Shown here: piece by piece, positions 1 to 12,858 of the stretch
How the letters are laid out: each line of letters starts with the position of its first letter
Position numbering within the stretch: the stretch's first letter is position 1
Assembly: GCA_964017195.1 (NCBI GenBank)
Contig: OZ024896.1
Coordinates: forward strand, 27,565,430-27,629,429
Length of the DNA stretch: 64,000 nucleotides
From: Siderastrea radians
Lineage: Eukaryota > Cnidaria > Anthozoa > Scleractinia > Rhizangiidae
Direction: 5' to 3'
Position numbers and translations under genes: made by a program
The notes under the pieces: generated by a model
The model's input: the letters and a program-made list of their open reading frames with translations, nothing else
Told to the model about the DNA's origin: nothing
Database searches by the model: none

Positions 1-933
1 TGCTTAATCCACCTAAATAACTTCCCACCTTTGAAAGCCATACCATAGCCTTTTTACACTAAAGAGCGTTTCTTGACTATTTATAGCGGTTGTTTACAAC
101 TGCAGTCGAGACAGAATTTTTCGCAGTTGAATAAGTTTTACGAGTTACAGCTTTTATGTGAAGCATGACACTTTAGAATTACTGTATGCCAAAATGTGCA
201 TGGTTGAAATAGCATGTTGACTATATGACAGCAATAAATAGATCACAACAAAGAGGCATTCTCTGGGGTACAAATGCACGCCCCGAGCGACGGAAATGAG
301 CAAAGGAAATGGCACAAGCAAAAATAAAACTTGGGGGAATCAATTTCAGTTATGCCAAAATTTCGCGCGCGCTTGTCAGAAGAAAGTAGACATCAGATTA
401 CAGTATCTGGCCATGTTGAATTGTTTTAGGAAAAACGTGTTTGATCTTTATGCATCAAGTAACACCTAGTCTGGCCAGATGACAACCACGATTTGAGAGC
501 TCGAAATGTCGAGACCAAAGCCAATACCGTAAGGCCACTAATAGACGCTTAAACATACAATGGAATAAATCAAATAAAACTGAAAGAAGGTTCTGTGAAA
601 TACCGAGTCTAAAGTAGAGCAAATTTTTGTATGATCAGAAAAGATAAGCACGCCATACCAGAGGTGTTTCAAACCAATTTATATATTCTTCAAGATTATT
701 ATTTTGGTATCGCGCTGTTTCCTGCCGTGTTGTCGGCCTAGGAAACACGAAAATGTATTTACCAGGAGACAAACAAAAATAATAAACCTTTAAAAAATAA
801 AGAATATTTGTAAAAACAGTTGGAGCTAAAATGTAGGACTTCAGTGAATTACCTGGCTAAAATGTAAGTCGTAGGTCGGTGTAAACAGAAAATTCGACAA
901 TTGCTGAAAATGCCGCAAACACATGTTACATAC
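1..933. other. Probable intron of the divergent SAM-domain gene; no feature seen
   Basis: This stretch lies beyond the splice donor of the minus-strand SAM-domain exon and is AT-rich. I searched both strands for a continuation exon and found no convincing one. I saw no inverted-repeat element, RNA gene or long reading frame. It is probably intron of the divergent gene, with the next exon outside the window or too short to recognise. Confidence 0.4.
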
Positions 934-1206
934 CTCGTCTGCTGAAAACTCTTCCCGCAGTTTGAAAATGGAGTGCATTAAAAGTTCTCTTTCCTTGTCA
1001 TCTTTAACGTTGTATTCGTGTTCCAAATCGTCCTCGGTAAGCGCTTGAAAATAGCTGAGAGATACATCGTCTGGGAACAAAGCGGTGAGATGTCCGAGCG
1101 ACTCTCTCTGCAAAAACGCACGAAGCGAAAGGTCTCGGTCTTCGCTTGTTGTACTTCCCTCGCTTTCTGTGCGGTAAGCCGCCATGGAGCTCTCAAGCCC
1201 TTCCAT
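934..1206 (-). CDS. First coding exon of a SAM-domain protein (partial)
   Basis: The minus-strand frame opens with ATG at 1206 and runs 91 codons to a consensus donor: the last codon is GAG at 936-934, followed by GTATGT. Residues 1-25 are Ser/Glu-rich. Residues about 27-86 look like a sterile alpha motif: a Leu-rich helix (SLRAFLQRESLGHL), the loop LFPDDV, a helix with LTEDDLEHEY, and a final helix ELLMHSIFKLREE. SAM domains mediate protein-protein or RNA contacts, but this exon alone does not identify the protein. The frame stays open 31 codons past the donor, and that extension looks like intron. The gene is head-to-head with PPWD1, 420 bp apart. Downstream exons were not found. The SAM assignment is from pattern, without a search. 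Confidence 0.6.
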
Positions 1207-1626
1207 AGTCCTTTAAGGTGTGATTCAAATTCGTTCTCCCATTTTCACAGTCGTGTGGCGAAGCTACATGTAGGCCTTCTAAATCATGACTGTGCTAGTC
1301 AAAACACAAACTTGTATGCCTCCAACAGCACTCGCACGAGTTGTCCCCCATCAATTTCAGTTTCTTCTACCTTTGACCATACCACACAGGGCTGTTAAAC
1401 GCAACATGCCATGGCGGGTAGAGTTGTTTTGGCAAAGATACCGACCCTAAATTGAAAGCAGAGAAGTGAAATTACTTGTTCTTCTCATTTACCGAGAATA
1501 TATCATCAGTCATTGATTAACGTGGGATAGTGTAAATATGATGATTTCCCCTGGGAGTCAGAACCCTTGTGCGCATACTCACATAGTCAAGAGCTCTGAC
1601 CAGCATGATTTCATAACTTTTTCAAA
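1207..1626. promoter_or_regulatory. Shared bidirectional promoter region between SAM-domain gene and PPWD1
   Basis: The two start codons face away from each other across 420 bp, so both promoters and 5' untranslated regions must lie here unless there are upstream non-coding exons. No TATA box is placed convincingly relative to either start. PPWD1 begins in the context TTCAAAATGGCGG, close to a good Kozak start. Compact divergent pairs of this kind usually share open chromatin, which is an inference here. Confidence 0.45.
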
Positions 1627-4600
1627 ATGGCGGACGTAGATAGCAGAAAACGTGCTCTAAACGCCACAAATAACAGCGAGGAAGAAGAAGATGATGAATT
1701 AATTGGTCCTATGCCAGCTCCTCCGCCTAAACCGAAAAAGAAAAGAGGTAATTATTCCATGATAAATCGGAAGATCGGAGTGGGGGTCAATCGTTTACGG
1801 CCAGTTGTCATTGCTTGTTTACCATTTACACAGGCAAACCAATGGGCCATTCCATTTAATGTCCGTACCCCCCCCCCCTTTTGAGGGTTAATTATAAATT
1901 TTACCCCTTAGGAAAAAAAGATCAAAGTGCCGACGCATTCCCCCCTTCAGAAAAAGGCAGATGTTTTCGAGAGATCAAAGGTACCGACATAGCTACCCCC
2001 TCAGAAATGACTTTAAAAACCCCCTCCCTCTCCCTAGGATTTCCCTGACCCTCAATAGGGGGGGGGGGTGCGGACATTAAATGGAATGGCCCATTATCGG
2101 TTTACCGTTTGGGTCGGTTTGGGCAAATAGTAAGCAAATTTCCGTATTGGGAAAATTCCGTTCAGGACTGGAGATTACCATTTGCAGAAATCCCTACCAT
2201 TTGCCAAAAAATTAGCATGACGGCGACGGCTAACGAGAAGGTCGCAAAACAAAAGCTATGATTAACAAAACAACGACTCTGCACGTGTGTTATTTTTGGT
2301 ATAATTATTTCTTTGCAGTTCTGTGCACAACTACAACGTGAAATGACCAAATTCAACTATTTGTGTAGAACGCAAACACACGACGGTGAATTTCGTTTTT
2401 ATAATAATCAGGGCTCAAAGTTTATTTTTGGCTTTGGGAGTACTTGTGCTACCAGGTGGAAATTTCTAGGCGCACTGCCAAAATTTTAGGCGCACAGCTA
2501 AAAATGCTAGGAGCACAGCTTAAAATACTGGTGGCACCAAAAAGTAAAATCAGAAAGCTTCGGACGTTGGTTAAGTATTCATTTATCAGTATGTTACCTT
2601 TTATTTCAATCCTGCGTTTGTTCCTTTCAGGCTCTTACTATATGTTGAAGATAACACTAATACTGTTATGTCTTTTAAATCAACCTTCTCAGCCTCAAAA
2701 AGTATTACACTTTATGGTACATTCAAGATAACAGAAAAATTCCACATTCATTTCCTTTGAAATTAACATGAATAACTAAGAAAATACACACTGTCAGTTT
2801 ACTGCTCACAACTTTCATCTCATTTTAATTTAAAACTGATACAGACTTGAATGTAGATCCACATCATTTGATTAATACAACAAACTCGGTCAGTCGAAAT
2901 CCGGTGATTCCCATGAATCAGCAACTGCAATTAATTCATCTGGCCACATTCTGTAAGCAAAGTTAGGACGCCTTGATCTCTGACCACTGTTGAACCACTT
3001 GACAACTGCTGGAGTTGGGTCAAATGCCTCTAATTCCTTGCTGATGTGGATTAGGACTTCTGTGTTAACCCAGGTTGTTTAGCCATTCTTGACTTCTTGA
3101 CTCTGGATTGACCTTTCACATCGGCAACGCAAACTCGATTGCGCAAGAAGCACGTGTTTTAAAGGTAGCCTTCACTCACACGTGTCAGAGGAGTCTGTAC
3201 AAAACCGAAAAGAGTCTGGGATGGAATGGAAACGTGGAGAAGAAATGGACTTCGGGGTTCGGAGAAACCACAGGGGGAAAATGACCAATAAAACACACAC
3301 TGATGCAAGGAAAATGATGGAACTTTATTGATTATATCTACCTTTGAATTAATTATTTCAAGCTTCCGTTTCGTGTCTAACCAGTACATAAGGACGATCA
3401 GGTTAGAAAGCAGAGTCGAGTAGCGATTCAGTCGCACTGAACTCGGGCTTTTTAGGCGCAGAAGTGCAATCACACATGATTTTTTAGGGGCACAAATACA
3501 AATCTAGTCGCATGTGCGACCAGCTGGTTGTTAACTTTGAGCCCTGATAATAATAAAAAAATTAAAGTAATAACTTTATTCACGTGTCAAGTGATCTAGC
3601 ACCCTGTAAAGACAGGGCGCTAATTGGGGACAAAGCTATTTTCTAATTAATTTTCTAAATAAGTTCTTCCTGAACTGATACGCCGTCCTTACAAATTCAG
3701 CTCCTGGATAATTCGACTCCATTAGACAGGTTAAATCAGTTGGAATAATTTCAAAGATTAGGTTTGAACAAATGGTACACGAATTTCGGTTTGGAACATT
3801 CCGTCCGGAAAAACAGGACTACCTTTTCAGACATTCCGTTGCTCCCGGAAATTTGCCACTGGAACAACCCAAAAAGTCGTGTACCATTTACTTTCCAACC
3901 GGAATTTCTGGAAAGTTGTTGTAAATGGTAAACAACCATCGTCTCACTCATGCATCCCAGGCCACGAATATAAGTCTTAAATGGGTACGGGCAATAAACT
4001 GGACTAAGGGGGAAACAGTAACTAATGATATTAATAGTGAAAGACTTTTGTTTCTTTTACATTTGTCAGTCAATTCTGGAGTCAAATCCACTGAAATGAA
4101 TGTTAATTCCGGTTTCTTAAGCATGAAGAGACTACAAGCATCACTAGTCCTCCCTGGATGGAATGCCAGTCCATCACAGGGTAGACCCCAGCTTTTCTAA
4201 TAGGATTCCCTAACAGTTAGCTGGTATCCATTTACACAGCTGTGAAGTAAAGTTTCTTGTGCAAGGGAACAACACCATAAAATGCAGAGACCAAGTCTCG
4301 GAACCACCAACCTTCTGATCTCACAATCATCGGTGTGCGACAAATGCAGACTGCAGACTGGCACTCCAGTTAGCCTGAATAGCGCTTTGGTTAGCCTAAA
4401 TAACGTTCCGGTTAGCCTAAATAGCGTTCTGGTTGACCTGAATATCGTTCTGGTTAGCCTGTTTACAGTTAGCTCTCAATAATAGTAATGGTAACACAAT
4501 ATATACTAAAAAAGTGCCAGTCTGCAGTCTGCATTTGTCGCACACCGCACAATCATCTGATCAAAAGTCCTACTTGATGACCAATTCACTGCTACACCTT

Positions 4601-7600
4601 CACTTTCCCATCTGTTGACAATACTTTAATTGGTGCAAATTCCAAAAACGTCCTCTCACAGTGTAAGCACACAATCATACAGAAAGCTTCACTAGGAAAT
4701 TAAAGGAGTGTCACCTTCCTCTCTTCCTTTTGGGGTGAGAAATGAAAATTCCCTTATTTCATTTCTTTTGTGTTGGAAATACAAATTATTAGACATCTTT
4801 CAGTCATGGCAAATCAATCAAGGCTGTACTTAAAAAAAATTTCAGGGAGCCCTTGTGCCTCTTAGGTTGGTCTCCCAAAGGAAAAGAAAACCACATTCTC
4901 TTCCCCTTCCTTTCAATTGTTAATACCACTCAAAACTAATAATCCTTAACCCTTTAAGCCCTATAACAGCGATGAAAAAGAAATTTCTCTTTACATTATT
5001 ACTACTTGTTCAAATATTCAAGTGATGAGAATGAAGAAAGTGATCACCAAGGATGAAATGTCTTGACATCCAGACAAATTCTGCTTACTAGTTCCATAAG
5101 AAATGTATGAAGAACAGAAAGGAGAATATGCATTTTTATATCAGGGCTGAAAGGGTTAAAGCAGCAGGTGGTGTATGACCCTGATCATGACCCTACAAAT
5201 CGTCTTAGACACTATCACTAACAGTCCTTTTCAGGATAACTCTCACCTGCAATCATACATAACATAGCTATGACATGGCTCCTGGGTTCAAACCATTTAC
5301 TTCGTAATATATAGATTTAGCCAAGCCTAAAAGCGGAGCCCCCCTTTTTGTTTTGTCTGTTTTTTGCTTTTGTTTTGTTTTTACTGGCAGTTATTAATTT
5401 GTGAAAATACTCTCATCCAAGTCGTTTTATTAAAAAAAAAAAAACAAAGAAAAAAAGTCTTGCTCCCGCTGAGTGTCGAACCCGGCTCGTCGGCATGACA
5501 TGCCGGTAAGAGCGACGGTGATCTAATCCGGAGGTCGCGGGTTCAAATCCCGCCGGGGTCAAAGATTTTTCTTTGATCCTGGTTCTCATTTCTAATTTAA
5601 TACTTATTTCTTTCTTCGTGACAAGCTGTCTATCAGCATGAAAATGCTGGTGTTTTTCCTGGCAAAATGTGTTCGAAACACCGTAAAAACCATGGTTGTG
5701 GACAGAAAAAACCAAAAAGCACTAGCTCTGCTATATTTGGCGTCGAAACCGCTGCGAAAAGCTGCAAACTCAAGCGGTGTGCCGACCGAGTTTGAACAGA
5801 ACGGACGAGGCAAATTTGAACTTTTTGCCTGAACTTTATCGCCGAATTTCTTTCGCCTAGATTGAACTTTTCCCCTTCCACCAAAAAGACAACTGAGTCT
5901 TCTTTTGAACTTTTTTTTTCCATTAACAAATTTGTTTTTGACTTTTGTTTTCTTTGCTTGTTTTGCTACAACGCGGGTCAACATGCGATTTCGCGCCGAA
6001 AACACACGGGATTCAGCACAGGGTTATATCCAGTGTAGGAAGTGTATTGGTAGGCCTGTGGTGCGGACGGACGGACGTACGGATGTACGGACGGACGGAC
6101 GGACGTACGGATGTAGGGACGGACGGTCACGTGACTACTACGTCACTACCAAAATTTTTTGGCTTGATAGATTACCAAATTTCCTTAGCAATGGAGCTCC
6201 GCTAGCGCGCTGGCTCCGCTATAAATTACATGAAAGTCCTCCACTTGCTCTCATAGAGAGAGAATGCTTGAAGGCTGGTATCCAAAGGGGCCCTGCATCT
6301 ACAAGTATACATTAAATGTATAGAATGTGTTGTTACAGAAAATATCCATACTCCCCCCACAGAGGGTTTTTTTTGGTTTGAACCCTCCACCCCTCTGGAA
6401 ATTCCAGTTTAGGTTCGTATATATTCCTTTTAAAATTTTGGCCATAAAGACCTCCCTCCTCCTCAGAATTTCCAATGACCCTCTGTAGTGGGGGTTTGGA
6501 TATTTTCTGGAACTACGCAATATTAAAAAATTACAAATTATAAAGGTTTTTTTTCAAAAAAGGTAAAAAATTCTATCCTAAGATGCTAAGAAATTACATT
6601 TCTGAAAGGTTAAAAAAGCTAAAAATGCATTCCTGTGGGTTGTAAGACTAGTTCTCTTATAGTTCTTAAAATGTCAGCTTTTGAATCATTTTACAGTGGC
6701 CTGAATCTACCTTACATCAACTCAGTTCTAATTAAATTGAAGTGTTTCACTTGCACACACCAAAGCATGGTTAAGCTAACCCAGGATAGGTGTCAATTTT
6801 TAAGTCTTTTTAACCCATAATGACACAGATTCCAGTAAATTATTTTCACGTAACAATTTGACTTTGGCTGCTTTCAAATTGTCATGGAAAATTAGTGCTC
6901 AGTGATATCTCTTTTAAACAGGAGAGTGAGAAACCTAGCTTGGACAACATTTAACACAGGGTTAAATGTAACGGGTTGAGTCAAGATAATTTCTGGGTTT
7001 GAAAACCGCTTTGCATTAATTAAAAGACTTCTCTCAAGTACTTGGAAATTGATATATATAAAAAAAAATGCTGGTTGATAGGGACCACTTACACGTAAGA
7101 TGCAGTACTACATGTATATGTAAGTTATCATAACTTGTTGGTTTTTGTCTAAATTCTAGTTTTAGAATTTGAAAAAGTCTACTTGGAAAATATCCCATCT
7201 GCTGAGTCCTATGAGAAGAGTTTTATGCACAGAGATGTGATTTCACACATACTGGTCACTGTGTAAGTTTGTTTTATATCACAATTATATTATCATAGCA
7301 CACATTGTAGACAAGCAAAAACAAACAATAAAAACCAACGTCTCGGAGTCACCACGATGCCAATCGATCTCAAGTGAACTTTCACTACTAATTAAATTAA
7401 TTTCACTACATTATCATTATTACTTTCATTACATTAAATTAATAGACAGTGCAAAAATTACATTTTCATTTTGTAAGTTAAATTTACATCAAAATTAAAT
7501 TTACATTTTGTCAGTTATCTTGACAATGGTGTTATGATTGCTCCAAAGTGTTGATTTTTATCATTTGTTTTTGCTTGTCTGTGCTTTAGTAAACCTTTAT

Positions 7601-10600
7601 TGATAAACATGTCTTATAATTTATTAATATTTTTTTAACTTTTGTTGGATATTCTCAACAAAAGAATATTTGAGTGCTCTGTACCCAAATCCAAATATCC
7701 TAAGCCACATACAGTTGTACCTCTCATAGATGACCACCTAAAATGTTAAAATATATTAAGTGGTCGTTTATGGAAGGTGGTCGCTTACAATTGTCAAACT
7801 ATGGGGAGTCAAACTTTTGACATTTAAGTTTCAGAGGTTTACTTTCAACAGCCCGTGCACAAACTGACGTGTACTGCAAATGAAATGTAATATCTCTTTT
7901 ACAGTATTCCCAAATTGAGAGAACTTTCAAAATTAATGCATTCAACTCTAGCGAAGACCAGGTATAACAAGGATGCACAATACGTAGTGCCACTCTACAG
8001 AATTTGCACCCAGTGAGATGGGATCCTATGTTGAGCGGTCGCTTACCAGAGGTTTTCAACAATAAAAAAAATTTAAACTGCAGCCCAAAAAGTGGCTGCT
8101 TATGAGAGGTGGTTGTCCATGAAGGTTTTAACTATATATAGTGACTACATATGCTAAGAACATTTTGGTATTTTGGGAAGGTGGTCATAATGACTTTGTG
8201 GGGAGACAACCACAACCTTTGCTATATTCAGCTTTCTTTGCATGTTTAGTGATGGATTTTGAACAAGAAAAACATGTTACCCAGTATTGATGCAAAAGCT
8301 CTTTGAAACTCTGACATCACATGTCAATTAAAAGTTTGCTGAAACGCAGTTTGCTGTTACAATAAAATTTGGTTTGCAAGTGTCCGTCATTATTTTTTAC
8401 TACACAGGTACAATGTAGCTAATTGCATTTTACATGTCATGTTCACAGAACAGACTTTATCATTACGGCAAGTTGTGATGGCCATGTCAAGTTCTGGAAA
8501 AAGCAAGAGGAGGGAATTGACTTTGTCAAGCATTTCAAAGCACATCTGGGTAAGAGTGAAAAAAGTCTTGTCTCAAGTCTTGTCTCAAGTCTTGTCAGAT
8601 TGCTTGTTAAAGCTGGCTGTTAACTTTTTAAGCCCCAGTACTGACAATTGCATATTCACCATATGGGCCATTCCACATGAGAGGTGAAAAAATGGTAATT
8701 TTTCAAATCAATTTTTCTTGAGTAAATTCTACACCATCAAAGAGACTAAACATCAATGTATTCAAAACATATATGTCGCAATCAGTTCTAGCCATGCACA
8801 TCCCGTGAGAGGTCTAGCACTTCATAACTCAAAAAACATAGAAAAAGGAATGGCCAAAGACAGAACTTCATAAGAAAATTGTGAACAGACCACAATTGAA
8901 CCAGAGCACTGACACTGATATACTAGTAGCTCTTAACTAGTTTTCACTAGAGTATAATAATTCCAGCTTTTGAGAATTACTTCATGACTTTTAACTGGTT
9001 GAAATCTGTGTGCTCATTATGTAATGTCCACAACAAAAATGCCCCTTTTTTCCTGTCTTGAGCAGGATTTAAATCTGCCGGTTATATCACTTCTGCTGCT
9101 CTTTTAGTTCACTCAGGTCATCATCTCAGCCTTTATTATTTTATTTCAACTAACTTTGTTACTTAGAAAAACAGCTAACAGATACATGTCCGTAACGTAA
9201 TGTCCGTAACAACCATCATGAAAACAGCACAAAAATGAAATAAAAGCATTCCAGGGGTCCTGGATCAGATAACTACAAAATGTTAGTGGAAAGAAGTTTG
9301 ATCCCAGAAATTTTTTGGTTGCTTTTTGCCCAAGAGGTGAATAAACTGGAAAAACCTGAAAAACTCTGGTTAGTACTCCATGTAGGACTTCTTGAATTGT
9401 CACAAAAATATCACATGTTTTTTTCTGAGAGCTTGCAAAAGTTAACAACTTTTTGTTATTATCTTAGAAGGGATCCAGTCAATTAAAGTACAAATAAACC
9501 AATTGAAAATAGATGTACATTGTACAAGATACTTTTTAGCATGTTATTTTGATAGTCAAATTCACAGCAGGTAATGTCTGTAACATTTTGTGTAATGTCC
9601 GTAACACAACAATTTCACAAATTGTACAAAGCAGAATAAACTTGGTGAAAATTAACTTCATTATTAAGAGACTTTGACTAACTGCCAATCATCATAAAAT
9701 ACCTGTCCCCTGAAAATGTCTCACAAATCGCAGGAATTAACCTTTAAAAGTCTGAATTCAAATTGAAGGGCCCGGTGGAAAAAGGGCGTAAGTGCCGATT
9801 TGAGGTTAAAATCGAAATTGCTCCTATTTAGCTGAACATTGGCACACAGGCTGGTTTTCATGTGAGGAACGCCGTAGCGCACTTATTTCTTGACCTGAGA
9901 TCTAAAATTTGAAGAATTAGCATATTACTTTTGCTTAAAACTGACACAAAGAAAACAACAGGACCGCGGATTCTAGGTTGAATTCCTTTGTTTTAGTTCA
10001 GGCAGAGAACAAAAGAAATCTTTCACGCATCACTTGAGCGAGTTCAGTTCAACAACACTTTCACGCAAAAGTAATACGCTAATTCTTCAAATTTTAGATC
10101 TCAGGTCAAGAAATAAGTGCGCAACGGCGTTCCTCACATGAAAACCAGCCTGTGTGCCAATGTTCAGCTAAATAGGAGCAATTTCAATTTTAACCTCAAA
10201 TCGTCACTTACGCCCTTTTTCCACCGGGCCCTTCAATTGGTGGTTGTTTTAGTTGTAATGTCCGTAACAGACCTTTCAATCACAATTACAGGTAGCTAAG
10301 AACAAAAACTTAAAATTTTTTTTTTACCAAATAAGAGAGAGGTCTCTAAAGTACATTGTGTTTAACAGCAAATACATGTAGCAAAACTGTGCATGTCCTG
10401 TGCACAGCAGAAGTCTAAAGTTGAAAAATGTTGTCTGAATGTAATGTCTTTAACGGTGGAATGGCCCATATATTTCTCATGGCATTAACTGGGGAGTCAA
10501 GATGTTATATCTTTGGTGATCATTTCCTTTGTTCTTATAACCTGAATTTTTCATCAAGTAATGGCATTTTAAGGAGAAATTAGATGCTTGTCAAAAAGAC

Positions 10601-12818
10601 AATGAACATTACCATTCCTTCATGGAGGGGTAGCAAGGGGTGCATTGTTACAGTACCGCTCAAAGGTAAGTTACCAAACCCTCGCAAGACGTGAATCGCA
10701 CTCATCGCCCACTGCGCGATTCTCGTACATTGTAGCGCGCGACGTGACTTGCGTCGTGCGTGAAGCCTTAAAAACTGGAAGTATCGCAGCATAAAATTTG
10801 CGCTTAATTTTGATTGCCTATTGTGAAGCGATTATAAAACTTTTAAAAAGAGTAACGTCAACTGATAATGTAAATGATAATTGAACTATAATTACTATAA
10901 GCACCTGTACTTATTAATAGTAATTACTAAGTTAAAAACATCCCAAAGTTAATGTTACATCTGGGGAGGCACTACGTCCAGGAAGCTGTTATTTTTTAAT
11001 CTGTGGTATACAGAACTTTGTATCTTGAGACACACTCTAGAGTGATGACAGCAATGACAAATAAAACCATCGGTTGAGTTTTATTGAAAGATGCAGTTAT
11101 GAATAAGAAGTAAATATACCTGCTAAGTTACTTAGTCATTGATGTGTATGCCATTTTATTATATTTACTGCAGGAGTTATTCACTGTATTGCTGCGAGCG
11201 CTGATGGACAGGTCATGTGCTCGACAGCTGAGGATAAATCACTCAAAGTCTTTGATGTTGTTAATTTTGGTAAGATTGGAATTTTCAGACATTTCTCTTA
11301 CAGTGAACAGTTTACATGCATCAGCCCTAGCCTGCTGGGGGGTCAAACCATAAGTTTAAGTTTAAGTTTAAGTTAAGTTTGATAATACTTTATACCAACT
11401 GTACAATACATACTAAAGGAGAAAAATAAATAAATATTAAATAAATAAAAGGACAGTAGGTGAAAGAAAGCAATAGGGGGAAACTGAATTCCCATATGAA
11501 AACTGCTCTCCTACTGAAAGAGAACTACTAATATTTACAAGATTTTGAGAAAAGTATTAAATTATGATAATGTATAATAAAAGGAAAAAAAGTAAGTTAC
11601 ATGTAAGTGTGAAGGAAGCAGCAAGTATATACATGTAGTGTGTCCCCAATTAGTTTACGTATATAAAAGAGTATAATTATTTTGTCTGTGGGAGGCAAAA
11701 TCGTTGGGTGACAGCCCACATTCTCATGCCACACACACAAAGCATCGTGCCAACTGAGAATCTTCCACATACCACCGTATGTAACGTGCAACCTGAAACT
11801 GATGTGAACTATAGGTGGACTTTTCAGCCAAACAGTTCTTTCCAGGGATGGGATTTTCAATTTTATTTGTATAAACTCATGCTTTCAGTGGTTTTCTACA
11901 TGATATTCCCAGAACTCAACATAATGAACTAATAATCGTGTATCTCTGTGCCAGCCAGATTATTCTTAAGTCAATAAACTGCAATGGGAAATAAGTTTCA
12001 TTTTCATATATCTGCACCAGTAAAGGGACAAATAATTTGTCCTTAAAAAAATGTATATATCACAAAAGTACCCGGCACAAACAACCCAAGTAGCCAGTTA
12101 ATTCTGCCGGCTGGCGGCTGTTAGGGACAACCCTGACTTGACTAAATAAATTTCAAATGGCTTATTTGCCAATTAAATGACAACTAGTGGATGGTGGCTA
12201 GCCAGTAAATTCTCCAGCGCTTAATTGAAACCTTGACATATAATTTGAAATTTTTTAACTTACTGAAGACTTTAAATTAATTTCTTTGCTTCTTTGCTAG
12301 ATATGATAAACATGTTGAGATTACAGTATGTACCAGGGCAGTGTGAATGGATTTTCCCTCCTGGAGCTGCTGTGGCCACTGTAGCATGGTAAGGAATCAG
12401 GTCCCTTGTTAACTCCTTAAGCCTCGGTATCATTATTAAAATTCTCCTTACTGGTCTCAGTGCATTTCATTGAGTACTAATTGAGAGAACTTCTTAAGAC
12501 ATCAAGACAATTCATATTTGGTGATCATTTAGTTTCCCCAATTCTCATGGCTTTTTTGTGTTATAATGCACTGATATGATGAGGAGAAATTTGATGCTGA
12601 TCACTATTGGGGCTTAAGGGATTAAACATTAACTTTACAATTATTTTGTCATTCACATGGGCACCATTAAGCTTCATAAACCCAGCTGGTCATTTTCTTT
12701 TCTTGAAGTTTCAGATTGCATCTATCTGGTATCTAGTACATAGTATCAAAATAAAAATAAATTGGAAGAAGAGTGTCAGAAGAGCCACCTTGGCTAGTGA
12801 TCCACTGCTAATCCCTAT

Positions 12819-12858
<40 letters not shown>

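Larger units (their letters stand above)
4140..4640. repeat. Interspersed repeat related to 18690-18912, interrupted by a MITE
   Basis: The block GGATGGAATGCCAGTCCATC, then a 'pages of text' like segment ending in GAACCACCAACCTTCTGATC, resembles the copy at 18690-18912 (both have CATTTACACAG/CATTTTATACAC, a TTTCTTG..AAGGAAACAACAC block and CGAACCACCGACCTTC). The right end looks like a reversed tRNA-type B box, so a SINE origin is plausible. It is split at 4331 by a 217-bp element. Confidence 0.5.
8621..10600. repeat. TTAACCCTTTAAGCCC-type repeat, copy b, split by a 1.8-kb insertion
   Basis: The left part (8621-8663, TTAACTTTTTAAGCCCCAGT) and right part (10469-10600, ATATTTCTCATGGC ... AAGGAGAAATTAGATGCTTG) join into one copy of the family seen at 12409-12626 when the 8664-10468 element is removed. 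This gives an internal check of the element's ends. Confidence 0.7.

Noticed and set aside
5501..5562. tRNA gene
   Set aside because: The B box is clear, but the 5' half and acceptor pairing are absent.
5413..6005. Minus-strand protein-coding frames around 5.4-6.0 kb
   Set aside because: They come from the reversed tRNA-like repeat ([15 protein letters not shown] type) and low-complexity K/F runs.
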